This document shows, one piece after another, positions 18,625 to 27,153 of a stretch of 64,000 nt of DNA. Every line of letters starts with the position of its first letter. Positions within the stretch are counted from its first letter, which is position 1. This DNA is from Candidatus Obscuribacter sp. (lineage in GTDB: Bacteria; Cyanobacteriota; Vampirovibrionia; Obscuribacterales; Obscuribacteraceae). The notes beneath the pieces were generated by a model. The model made no database searches. It saw only the letters and a list, made by a program, of their open reading frames with translations, and was not told the DNA's origin. The translations under genes were made by a program, and so were the position numbers. The stretch spans positions 1-64,000 of the forward strand of contig JADJQZ010000001.1 in NCBI GenBank assembly GCA_016712465.1, in the 5' to 3' direction.

Positions 18625-19857
18625 TCAGGCTAATTTTTGACCATCGAAGTAGATGTCTTGCCAGACGTCGTTGTAAGCATACATCTGCCAGGCTCCCACC
18701 GAGCGGTCGCCGTTGACCAGGTTGTTGAAGGCGCGATGATTCCTGCCGCCCAGTATGCCGGGGGGAACGTTATTGCCGACCGGGTAGTTGATGACATTGT
18801 TGGAGACTTCGATGCCGCTGCTGCTGTTTCCTTCCACCATCAAGGGCGAGGAAGACCATTCGTCGATAGTGATGTCCAGGGTGTTGCCGGAGGCTCTCAG
18901 GTTGCGGCTTTCAAACATGCTGATGGCGTCGGATCTGTAGAGACCGGTAATTTTGTTGCCCTCGATTACGCCGCCGTCCACATGGTCGAACTCGACGGCG
19001 GTTGTATCGTAATTCTCAGACCAGGTGAAGTCGTGGAGCCAGTTATTGCGTACCGAGATATTGGAGGAGCGGTCGGCCAGAACTCCTCTTTGTCCGCCTG
19101 ATAGTTCCGAATCTTCCACGACTATGTTGGAGGCTTCGCTAATGCTGATTGACGGACCGTCGAAGTTCTTGATTCTGGCATTTTTAATGGTGACGTTGTC
19201 GCGGGTGATGGTCAGGGCCGGGATCTGGTCTCCCCGGGCATCGATGGTGAGGCGACCATTCTCGATGGTGGCATAAGGGCGCAACACCTCGGGAATTTCC
19301 CCGTAGCCCAGCTCGACGCGCTCATTGCTGCCGGCTAGAGGCGGCAATTCCTGGAACTCCGAGGTTCCGTCATTGGCTTGGGGAGGGGTTACTTCGAATT
19401 CGTCCAGTTCCGGTTGAGCCCAAACAGGAGCGGGCGGGGGGATGGTGCCGTCTGAAACTGGGGGAGTGATCACTATGGGAAAGTCATTGCCGGTGTCGCC
19501 CGTTTGGGAAGTGGGTGGGCAGTCATTTACGGGTGGGCAGTCGTTGACGGGTGGGCAGTCGTTCACGGGAGCGCAGTCATTGACGGGAGCGCAGTCATTG
19601 ACGGGAGCGCAGTCGTTCACGGGAGCACAATCGCTTGCCGGGGCGCAGTCCAGTTCTTCCGAAGTCCGCTCTGAAAGGTCAAGGCAGGGCAAGACGCCGC
19701 AGTCTACAAGGCTGCGCTCCTGCTCTCTTGATGAGGACCAGCAGCGAGTGCTCATGTCGGCGCGGTCTGAATTAGTAATGGCGGACGAGCAGTCAAAACC
19801 TGCTCCCGCCTGAGAAGATACATTGTCAAAACAGTCGGTTCTGTGTTCGGCTTTCAT
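18625..19857 (-). CDS. Right-handed beta-helix protein with Cys-rich hexapeptide repeat
   Basis: 410 residues. Residues about 70-117 are eight tandem hexapeptides of the form C-[AP]-P-[VA]-[NS]-D. A Pro-rich linker follows. Residues about 190-400 are a parallel beta-helix of the pectate-lyase/NosD type, seen in repeated strands such as ITRDNVTIKNARI, ASNIVVEDSEL, SSNISVRNNWL and GGVIEGNKI. Such folds are polysaccharide lyases, carbohydrate hydrolases or surface-binding proteins. There is no signal peptide although Cys is abundant. GAGG lies 7 bases before the ATG. The reaction cannot be assigned because catalytic residues of a known lyase are not evident. Confidence 0.8.
   Translation of the reverse strand: MKAEHRTDCFDNVSSQAGAGFDCSSAITNSDRADMSTRCWSSSREQERSLVDCGVLPCLDLSERTSEELDCAPASDCAPVNDCAPVNDCAPVNDCAPVNDCPPVNDCPPVNDCPPTSQTGDTGNDFPIVITPPVSDGTIPPPAPVWAQPELDEFEVTPPQANDGTSEFQELPPLAGSNERVELGYGEIPEVLRPYATIENGRLTIDARGDQIPALTITRDNVTIKNARIKNFDGPSISISEASNIVVEDSELSGGQRGVLADRSSNISVRNNWLHDFTWSENYDTTAVEFDHVDGGVIEGNKITGLYRSDAISMFESRNLRASGNTLDITIDEWSSSPLMVEGNSSSGIEVSNNVINYPVGNNVPPGILGGRNHRAFNNLVNGDRSVGAWQMYAYNDVWQDIYFDGQKLA
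19513..19651. repeat. 18-bp coding minisatellite
   Basis: About seven and a half tandem 18-bp units inside the beta-helix gene, encoding the repeating hexapeptide CAPVND. Third-position changes (gcgcagtcattgacggga versus gtgggcagtcgttgacgg) define at least two unit types arranged in blocks. Confidence 0.85.
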
Positions 19858-20150
19858 ACTTCAACCTCGATGAGAGCAGGCTGCAACTCTCTGCAAACCT
19901 GGTTCGCGGGCTCTGGTTCGGCTATGAGGCGCTCGGGGGAAGCTGCGCCCGTCTTCATGGGCAGGAATTTACAACATCGATGTTGGCAAAATCGGGTCAT
20001 GGATATTAAGCGGCCGGTGTATAGCGATTTTTTCACAGGCGTGCGGATTGGAAAGTTTGTGTGGCTGGAAAAAAGGTGTGAAATGGGGAGCGCTGAAAGT
20101 ACGAATAGGAGTAGTAGAGTGGTTGAAAAAGAAATCTTACCGAGAAGTAT
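19858..20150. other. Intergenic region, nothing recognised
   Basis: About 290 bases between the S41 protease terminator and the beta-helix gene start. It should hold the latter's promoter. An ACATCGATGT palindrome occurs near 19974. No ORF or RNA gene supported. Confidence 0.35.
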
Positions 20151-20184
20151 GACAGCACTTGCCTGTGGGAGGGCAAGTGCTGTC
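20151..20184 (-). terminator. Terminator-like hairpin after the S41 protease gene
   Basis: Thirteen-base-pair stem GACAGCACTTGCC/GGCAAGTGCTGTC with an 8-base loop, beginning 7 bases from the stop codon at 20191 on the minus strand. No strong T run. Confidence 0.6.
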
Positions 20185-20190
20185 TTGTAA

Positions 20191-21492
20191 TTACGGACTG
20201 TTTTGAAGCTTTTCTTCCAGTCTGATGATGGCTGTTTCCAGTTGCACATCCCTGGTTTCACTACGGGGAACCGCTACCGGAAAGTCGGGAGTGATGCCGA
20301 TTTCGTGCACTTCGTTGCCGTTCGGGGAAAGGTATTTGAAAGCGGTCAGGCTCATCAAACCGCCGACCGGTCCGCGCTGAGTCTTGTAACCAACGCCTTT
20401 TCCGAAGCTGGTGTCGCCGACAATGACGCCGCGCTTGTTGTCTTTCAAGGCTGCCAGTGTCACTTCTGCCGCACTAGCCGAAGAGCCGTTAGCCAGGATT
20501 ACCAGCGGTAATTTTCTCAATTGTGCTACAAGGGCGGCATCTACTACCTTGCCCTTGATGCTAATCTCGTCTGCCTTATTGGCGTGAATTAGTTTGATTG
20601 GTTTGTCGCGCAGCACCGATTGGGTCACCACCTTACTTTCATCCAGGAAGAGAGACGAGAATTTTGTGGCGGCCGGCAGTTCTCCGCCGTGATTGTATCT
20701 GAGATCGAGGATGAGACCGTTCACCTTGCCGCCGTTTTGGCTGACCAGGGCAGAGTATTGCTCCACGAACTCGGTGATGAAATGTTCACCGGCAAAGGAG
20801 GGCATAGTCAAATAGGCGATGCCGTTTTGCAGCAGTTTAGCCTGTACGGCGGGGCTGGGAATAGCGGCCAAGGTCAATTCCACTTCGAACTCCTGACCGT
20901 CTTCGCTGGAGATGGCTTTCACCTTCAGCTTGTCGCCGCTCTTGCCGCGCAGGAGGGCAGCCACTTGTTCAGGCGCCAGGGTATCGAGAGCGACTCCGTT
21001 CAAACACAGGATGTCGTCTCGTTCCCGCAGGGTGGTATGGTAACCGGCGCTACCGTAATGGATTACGTCCAGTTTGTAGTGCTGACCGCGGTGGTAGAGC
21101 ATGATGCCGCCCGTTACCAGTCCTTGCTGTTCCATGGCGGCATGGTCACGCATATCCTGGGCGGTGATGTAGGTGGTCCACTTGTCGCCGGTGGCCTGTG
21201 CCAGTGCTTTGAGAGCGATTTCTATATCGGCGATGGTGCCTAATTTGTCGTCAAATGCATGTTCGTATTTGGTCCAATCTTTCAGTCGACCGGGGTCGAA
21301 GTAGCTATCGCGGATGAATTCCCACATGCTGTGATACATGATTTGATAACCGTCGTTAGCTGGTTGACCGGAGTAAGCTGGCGGTGGCGCCGCTTGAGGC
21401 GGTGGTTTGTCGCAAGTTTGAGCGGTACGGCCGGTGGCGGGTAAGGTAAGCAGCAAGGCCAGAACGGCAAGCTGAAATGTTTTCCAAAACAT
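20191..21492 (-). CDS. S41-family C-terminal processing-type serine protease
   Basis: About 433 residues from the ATG at 21492, chosen because GGAG lies 7 bases upstream and it puts a signal peptide (MFWKTFQLAVLALLL) at the N-terminus. S41 proteases cleave exported proteins at C-termini. A PDZ-like region covers about residues 100-200 (YGSAGYHTTLRERDDILCLNG). The catalytic domain shows LDLRYNHGG, the Ser in NGSSASAAEV (near 335) and the Lys in TSFGKGVGYKTQ. So the Ser-Lys dyad is intact and a periplasmic location is likely. It is transcribed alone, ending at a hairpin. Confidence 0.9.
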   Translation of the reverse strand: MFWKTFQLAVLALLLTLPATGRTAQTCDKPPPQAAPPPAYSGQPANDGYQIMYHSMWEFIRDSYFDPGRLKDWTKYEHAFDDKLGTIADIEIALKALAQATGDKWTTYITAQDMRDHAAMEQQGLVTGGIMLYHRGQHYKLDVIHYGSAGYHTTLRERDDILCLNGVALDTLAPEQVAALLRGKSGDKLKVKAISSEDGQEFEVELTLAAIPSPAVQAKLLQNGIAYLTMPSFAGEHFITEFVEQYSALVSQNGGKVNGLILDLRYNHGGELPAATKFSSLFLDESKVVTQSVLRDKPIKLIHANKADEISIKGKVVDAALVAQLRKLPLVILANGSSASAAEVTLAALKDNKRGVIVGDTSFGKGVGYKTQRGPVGGLMSLTAFKYLSPNGNEVHEIGITPDFPVAVPRSETRDVQLETAIIRLEEKLQNSP

Positions 21493-22373
21493 GATTGTCT
21501 CCATGTCAGAAAGTGAGGGGCTGGTAATTGCTGAGGCTGCACAGGGGGCTCTCTGAAAGTTCACCCGGAAGCCCTCTCAGGAAGCGCTCCCAGAAGTTCT
21601 CTCAAAATATCTCCCGGGATATCTTTCAAACTCTCTCTGCGGATTACCAGAATGGCAGTGAAGGATTTTCTCGTCGGCTATCTCGATTTCTAAGGCTGGA
21701 TCAAGCTATCTGACAGGAGACAGCGAGATGTTCTATGCCGGATTTGTGGAGATGGAGGAAGCCGAAAGATTTGGAGTGGAAGACCTTCAGAAATAGAAAA
21801 GAAGAAATATACAACCTGCCTTAGCAAAGTCCTTGAAGCTGCCACAAGTCGCTTGGAATCCTTCGATGCTAGTGGGTAGCGGCTGTTTTCCCACAGGTTC
21901 CCAATCGGGCAGGATGTGCTTACGGGTTAAGTGTACTTTCTGTCTCGGTGATAGACCGGTCGCAGTTTGCGACGCTACGGATGTCTCATGGATGTAGCGG
22001 GAAAGCGTTCAGAAGTCGTGTTGGATGGCGTTATCGAGAGTCAGAGGCGAATGATGCTCAAAGAGATGTCGAGTATCTGTGCTGAATAGTCGATGCTTTT
22101 GCTCGCCGCCTCAGATTAACGAAAGTGTTGCCAAAGTCGGCTTGGGTAGTTGCTTTGCGGAACCGTTGCCAATGTAACAATAGTGAAATTGCGAAATATT
22201 GCATCAGGGTTTCGAGGTTTTTTGCAAAATGAAATCAGCACAGGGACTGGCATTTAGCCGTCAAGCTGATTTAATTTTTCTCGTTACATGAGTTTAGTGC
22301 TTTCCCGGGTGATTTGAAAAAGAAGGATGGTACGAGCTTCTTGCCCCGGCAGAAGAAAGGGCGTTACTCCTGT
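21493..22373. other. Long gene-free region upstream of the S41 gene
   Basis: About 880 bases with no ORF that looks coding. A GTCGCA-TGCGAC hairpin follows a GATAGACCGGTC sequence near 21950, which echoes the core of the dispersed repeats found at 40.6-50.5 kb. The rest is unassigned. Confidence 0.4.
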
Positions 22374-22509
22374 CTAGTCGCGGCAAAAGAACTGACGGTG
22401 CTAATGCCTGGACGCCGCAAAAGAACTGACGGTGCTAACGCCTGGGCGCCACAAAAGAACTGACGGTGCTAATGCCTGGACGCCATAAAAGTACTGGCGC
22501 TGCCATCGG
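22374..22509. repeat. Four tandem 34-bp repeats
   Basis: CAAAAGAACTGACGGTGCTAA starts at 22384, 22418 and 22452, with a diverged fourth copy at 22486, giving an exact 34-bp period. Units are joined by a TGCCTGGACGCC-like spacer. Not coding. The CGGCAAAAG and TGACGG elements resemble subterminal repeats at the end of the IS21 element at 6267, so a transposase-binding array or IS remnant is possible. Confidence 0.85.
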
Positions 22510-22621
22510 CTCACCGTTGCGGCAAGATGAGAAATACTAAGAGAAATAGTAGCAGGCGCGTTTTTTGCAAGTTCGGAAAATATGACTATGGCACGGTCTG
22601 CCGGTAGTTGCCGAAAAAAGG

Positions 22622-22652
22622 AGAGGACCAGGTGGCAACCACCTGGTCCTCT
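22622..22652 (-). terminator. Rho-independent terminator of aidB
   Basis: Fourteen-base-pair perfect stem with a 3-base loop, followed on the minus strand by CCTTTTTTC, 34 bases after the aidB stop. Confidence 0.85.
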
Positions 22653-22685
22653 TAATCGAAACTGTTCTTGCCTGCCGTCAGCTCG

Positions 22686-24420
22686 CTAGCTCAGCCAGGC
22701 CTGGTCGACGATGGCTTTCACGTCCACTCTGGCCGGGTCCAGGGTGCCGAAGGCATAGCCGGAACGGCCCAGGCGCGAGGCGATGAAGGCGTCGGCGCTT
22801 TCCCTGGTGGATTGCTCCAGCATCATGCGCGCTTGCAGGGCCAGAGCCAGGTGTTCCACCAGGCGGCGGGCACCGGCTTCGGTGGCAAAGGCGCTTTCCA
22901 TGGCCTTCTTGCTGGGCTTCTTCTTTGACCCGGCGCCGGCACTCTTTGTTGATCCGGCGCTCTGGCTGGCAAGGGCTTTCTTGAAGGCGGCGATGCTCTT
23001 TTCCAGGGCACCGACGAAGCGGTCGTACTGGCGATTCTTGCCCACTTCCAGCTTCAGTTCGGCCGTTACCGCGTCCAGGGTTTCCGGCTCGCGGGCAACG
23101 GCGCGCAGCACGTCCAGGCAGATGACATTGCCAGAGCCTTCCCAGATACCCAGAAGGGGGCTTTCCCGGAAGAGGCGCGGCATGGGTCCTTCCTCCACGT
23201 AGCCGTTGCCGCCGAAGCATTCCAGCGCTTCCGCCACATGCATGGGGGCGCGCTTGCACACCCAGTATTTGGCGATGGCGCTGCCGATGCGCTTGAAGAG
23301 CGCTTCGCTGGGCGACTTGTCGTGTTGGTCGTAGGCGCGGGCAACGCGCATGGTGAGGCGAATCGCCGCTTCCGACTCGAGAGCCAGATCAGCCAGCACA
23401 TTGAGCATGAGCGGCTGATCGATAAGCTTCTTGCCGAAGGCGCTGCGGTGGCGAGCATGGTTGATTGCTTGCAGGGTGGCCTGGCGCATGAGAGCCGAGG
23501 CGCCCAGCATGCAATCGAGGCGGGTGTGATTGACCATCTCGATGATGGTGGCCAACGCCGCGCCCCTCCTGGCCAATCAAGAAGCCCTGAGCATCCACGA
23601 ACTCCAGTTCGGAACTGGCGTTGGACTTGTTGCCCAGCTTTTCTTTCAGACGCTGAATGCGCAGGCTGTTCTTGCTGCCGTCTTCCTTGAAGCGAGGCAC
23701 CAGGAAGCAGGAGACTCCCTTGTCGGTCTGAGCCAGGATGAGAAAGGCATCGGACATGGGCGCCGAGCAGAACCATTTGTGACCGGTCAGTTTGTACTCC
23801 TTACCTGGTCCTGCTTCTGCCGCCGGTACGGCCCGGGTGGTGTTGGCACGCACGTCGGAGCCGCCCTGCTTCTCGGTCATGCCCATGCCGAAGGTGACAC
23901 CCTTCTTCTGGGAGGCAGGCAGGAAGCGGCCATCGTATTCGTTAGAAAGGATGAGGGCTTCCCAGCGAGCGGCGATGTCCGGCTGCTTGCGCAGGGCAGG
24001 GATGACCGAGTAGGTCATGGAGATGGGGCAGCAATGCCCGGCCTCATTCTGGAATGCCATGTAGAGCATGGCGGCGCGAGCCACATGGGCTCCGTCCTTG
24101 TTCTCCTTCCAGGGGAGATTGTGCAGACCGTACTGGATGGAGGTCTGCATGAGGTTGTGGTAGGCGGGGTGAAACTCCACCATATCCACACGATGACCGA
24201 AGCGGTCATGGGTCTTCAAGACCGGCTGGTTCTCGTTGGCCTGGCAGGCCCAGTCGATGGCTTCCTGGCTGCCCATGGTCAGACCAAAGGCAGTCAGTTG
24301 GGCAATCGACCAGTCGCCGCCGTAGCGGTTCACCAGGTCGAAGAGAACGCGATCTTGAGAAAAGAGATTGTGACCAACGAGCGGTTCGCTCTGGTTGGTC
24401 ACCAGGTGCGTTTCTGTCAT
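22686..24420 (-). pseudogene. aidB: AidB-like acyl-CoA dehydrogenase, one frameshift
   Basis: AidB is a flavin-dependent acyl-CoA dehydrogenase homologue linked to the alkylation response. The N-terminal frame has GGDWS..QL, GHRVDMVEFHPAYH and MTEKQGGSDVRANTT; the C-terminal frame has ATIIEMVNHTRLDCMLG, ARHRSAFGKKL and FGGNGYVEEGPMPRLFRE, all typical of AidB. The two frames join at EGRGV/ATII where one extra base (near 23555) shifts the frame. Removing it yields about 577 residues, near the family length of 540. Residues 190-215 (SAGSTKSAG...KKPSKKAM) form a Lys-rich insertion in the C-terminal part. As read, the gene is broken, but a sequencing error is likely. Confidence 0.85.
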
Positions 24421-24484
24421 GTTTAGACTCGCATATTGTAGTTCTCTTGGTTGAGCGGAAATTGAGAGAAAAAGATGGTCGGAT

Positions 24485-26299
24485 CTAGAGACGACCCAGG
24501 TATTCCTCGTGCAGCTTAGCCATTTTAAGGGAAGCGGCGATGGTGATGATTAACTCATCGGCGCTCTTGTTATCCACGCTCTTGGCGTCGACTGACGCTC
24601 TTGTTTCCATGGCTTTGGCTGCTTCCTTCATCTTTTCGATGCGGGCCAAAAGAGCTGTTTTGACTACTTCCACCTGGCTGGCCCACTGGTGGTATTCAGC
24701 CCGGTAGGCTTCCTGCTTCTTGAGGAAGCCGTCGAAGCCGGTCAGCGCCTTGCCGAAGTCTTCCTCGCGCTCGATGCGCGGCTTGTTGGGCGAGGACGGT
24801 TCCCTTGCGTTCAAGCTCCTTTCCTTGGCGGCAGCGACAGTGGCTTGAGCGACGGCGAAGCCGAAGGTGCGGTTGAAAGCGCGCAACGCTTTGATGGCCT
24901 CTTCTTCTTGCGCAGTGGGAGCATTGCCGGTGCTCTGGCGCGAGCGCCATTTCTTTTCCTGGTAGGAATTGCAACCGGCAGTTGTCTTCTCTCGCCACTC
25001 GCCCAGTTCCTTGTGGATCTGCTGAGCGGCTTTGAGAAGGACGTCGGTTTTCTGACCGGTCTGGGGCTCCCGGGCCTGGCTTGCCGCCTGGATGGCTGTA
25101 GAGAGTGCTGCTGCCTCGTTTTCGAGAATGCTCACCTGGCGACGGGTCTCGGCCAGGGTGAGAGCAGCCTGCCTTTCCTCTCCGAGGGCTTCTTTCTCCA
25201 GGTCCTCGATTTCGGCCAGGTAGCGCATCACCTCTTCCGGGGTGGGCTTCTGCGGGCGCTTCACCGATTTCTCGGCGGTGCGCTCGATGTAGAGGGCTTC
25301 GATCGTGAGCTTCGAGAGAAGCTCCCGGGCTTGAATGTAAGCCTGGCAGGCGGAGACGACGCCGGTTTTGATGCGGCTCGTGGTGCGGGCAAATGCTTTC
25401 TCTGCCAGCTCCTGATTTTCCGGCGCGGTAGCAGACGGGCTTGCTTCATCGGTGCCGGCGGCAGCGCTAGAGCTTGAGCTAGAACGACTCTTCTCTATTT
25501 CAGCGGCTGTTTCCAGCGCGCTTTCGATGGAAGACTTACTGACCGAACGCAGGTGATGGGCGGTGAGAACCAGGGCGGCTGACTGCCGACTGAGGCTGCC
25601 GTTCTCGATGTGCTTGGCGATTGCCTCTTCCTCAAAGGCTTTGAGCGCCTGGACCAGGTTCTGCCAGTCAGCTTTGGCCAGGCGGGCTTGCTTGGGCAAG
25701 TTAGCCTGTAGCTCTCGGTGGAGCGCTTCCTGGGTTGTGCGGCTCTGCCAGAGAGCTACCAACTGGTCGAAGTAGGGCTCAGCCGAGGCGGCGTCTTTCA
25801 GCCTGCCCAGGGAGCCTTCTCTTTCGATTGTGTAGTGGAGGCTGGAAAGCTCGTGGCGGGAACGGTCGTAGCTGCGCAGGGTCTCACTGACTTGACGCCA
25901 GGAGCGAAGCAGCGCCTCGCACAGTTCCTTGATGTCGAGCGCGTCCCGGGTGATGGTTGCGTCCATACCCGAGAGAGGGGCGGTTCGCTCCGGCTTCGCT
26001 GTTTTCCCGGCGGAGTTCGGCGCCTCTTCCGTCTTTGTGGTATTCCCTTCGGCATCGTTGCTTACGTTGCCGTCATGGGCGGTAGCACTGTCGTCTGTGC
26101 TCTCTGCCGCGGTGGGCGGTTCAGATGGATTTTTCCCACTGAGCGCGTCCGCCGTTAGATTGCCTGCTTGGTCAAGCAGATTGGCGTCCTTCACCAGCTT
26201 CTCATGACGCTTGAAGGCGTTTTGGCGCTGGCGTTGGACCCAGAGATAAATGCCACCGCCGATGAGGGCGATGATAGCGATAAATATGACTGCGGTCAT
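24485..26299 (-). CDS. Membrane-anchored coiled-coil protein
   Basis: 604 residues. One N-terminal membrane helix (residues 3-21, VIFIAIIALIGGGIYLWV) is followed by a basic patch, an acidic Ser/Thr/Glu-rich linker (about 45-110) and a long Ala/Glu/Lys/Gln-rich helical region to the end that should form coiled coils. The topology suggests a bitopic protein with its bulk in the cytoplasm. AGAGG lies 6 bases before the ATG. No enzyme motif is visible. Its position downstream of the VWA/MoxR genes, beyond an 850-base gap, does not establish a link. Function unknown. Confidence 0.75.
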   Translation of the reverse strand: MTAVIFIAIIALIGGGIYLWVQRQRQNAFKRHEKLVKDANLLDQAGNLTADALSGKNPSEPPTAAESTDDSATAHDGNVSNDAEGNTTKTEEAPNSAGKTAKPERTAPLSGMDATITRDALDIKELCEALLRSWRQVSETLRSYDRSRHELSSLHYTIEREGSLGRLKDAASAEPYFDQLVALWQSRTTQEALHRELQANLPKQARLAKADWQNLVQALKAFEEEAIAKHIENGSLSRQSAALVLTAHHLRSVSKSSIESALETAAEIEKSRSSSSSSAAAGTDEASPSATAPENQELAEKAFARTTSRIKTGVVSACQAYIQARELLSKLTIEALYIERTAEKSVKRPQKPTPEEVMRYLAEIEDLEKEALGEERQAALTLAETRRQVSILENEAAALSTAIQAASQAREPQTGQKTDVLLKAAQQIHKELGEWREKTTAGCNSYQEKKWRSRQSTGNAPTAQEEEAIKALRAFNRTFGFAVAQATVAAAKERSLNAREPSSPNKPRIEREEDFGKALTGFDGFLKKQEAYRAEYHQWASQVEVVKTALLARIEKMKEAAKAMETRASVDAKSVDNKSADELIITIAASLKMAKLHEEYLGRL

Positions 26300-27153
26300 G
26301 TTATACCTCTTCGAGTTTTCTTATTGCCGCGGGGCTGCCTATGGGCGCTTGCGGTCAATAAACAGATTTAGAGATAGTTGTGAATAGTGAGAATGCCTTC
26401 CACCGGATGATGGAAGGCATTCTCGAACCCGGCTATTAATCATCCCCGAGGCTGGCTGTGACCCGGTGGAACAAGCAGCAACTGCTTGCTCCTGAAGGAG
26501 CGCTTGCAAGACTGTAAAGTCTCGTTCGACCCGAGGGTCGAAGCAACTCAAATTGGGGCAGCCAGACTCAAATAGTCGTAGCGGAGCAAATGAACTCCGT
26601 CTTTCTCTCAGGACCCTGGTAGATCCTGTGCTGGATGCACGGCCGGAGTCAGCCGCCTGGGGAACAGGCGGTACGAGCAGCCGTGCGGGATGGTTAACAG
26701 CTTTGGAGCCTTTTCAACAGGTGTCGCTGCTTGCTGGAGAACACCCCGGGCAGGCGGGGCTTTGGCGCCGGGAAGATGGGTTGAAATGAATCCCCCCCGG
26801 CGCCGCTCCAGGTTTTGCCTGGAGCGATGGTTGATCACGATTGAGTTATAAAGGTTTGGCCTGCCTGTCTAGGCCACCTTTCACCCTGAGCCCAGAAGCC
26901 TCCACAGTGGGAGCTATGCCGGTGCCGCCACTGATGATACCGATGCAGCGCCGCCGCCTGAGCAGGGAAGTCCCTGTCAGTCGACTTTGCCTATACTTGA
27001 ACTCCCTTTGGGGGAGAGCTAGTACTCTGCATCACCAGTGGTTTTCCCGTCGTCGCCCTTGCCGGCGTCTGGTGGGGCTAGTAGCGCGGACAATTGTGTG
27101 CTTACCCGCGTGATTCGGAACTACTAGTTTTGATTCAGTTTGCAGCGACTGCT
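26300..27153. other. Structured non-coding region, candidate ncRNA locus
   Basis: No supported ORF. The region is dense in short perfect hairpins: 26472-26488, 26489-26500, 26509-26522 and 26525-26542 follow one another almost without gaps, and further stems lie at 26764-26806 (GGCGCC pairs) and 26805-26825. With the strong hairpin at 26389-26424 this could be a minus-strand structured RNA ending near 26389. I found no signature of RNase P RNA, tmRNA, SRP RNA or a tRNA. Confidence 0.4.
26389..26424 (-). terminator. Strong hairpin, terminator-like
   Basis: Perfect 14-bp stem GAGAATGCCTTCCA/TGGAAGGCATTCTC with an 8-base loop. No T run; it is too far from the VWA gene stop (27154) to be its obvious terminator, so it may end a non-coding transcript. 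Confidence 0.5.

Noticed and set aside
22374..22509. CRISPR array
   Set aside because: The whole 34-bp unit is repeated, with no variable spacers, only four units and no cas genes nearby.
26461..26545. tRNA gene suggested by a GTTCGAC string
   Set aside because: The arms do not form a cloverleaf: hairpins have 3-4 base loops, and there is no acceptor stem or anticodon loop of seven bases.
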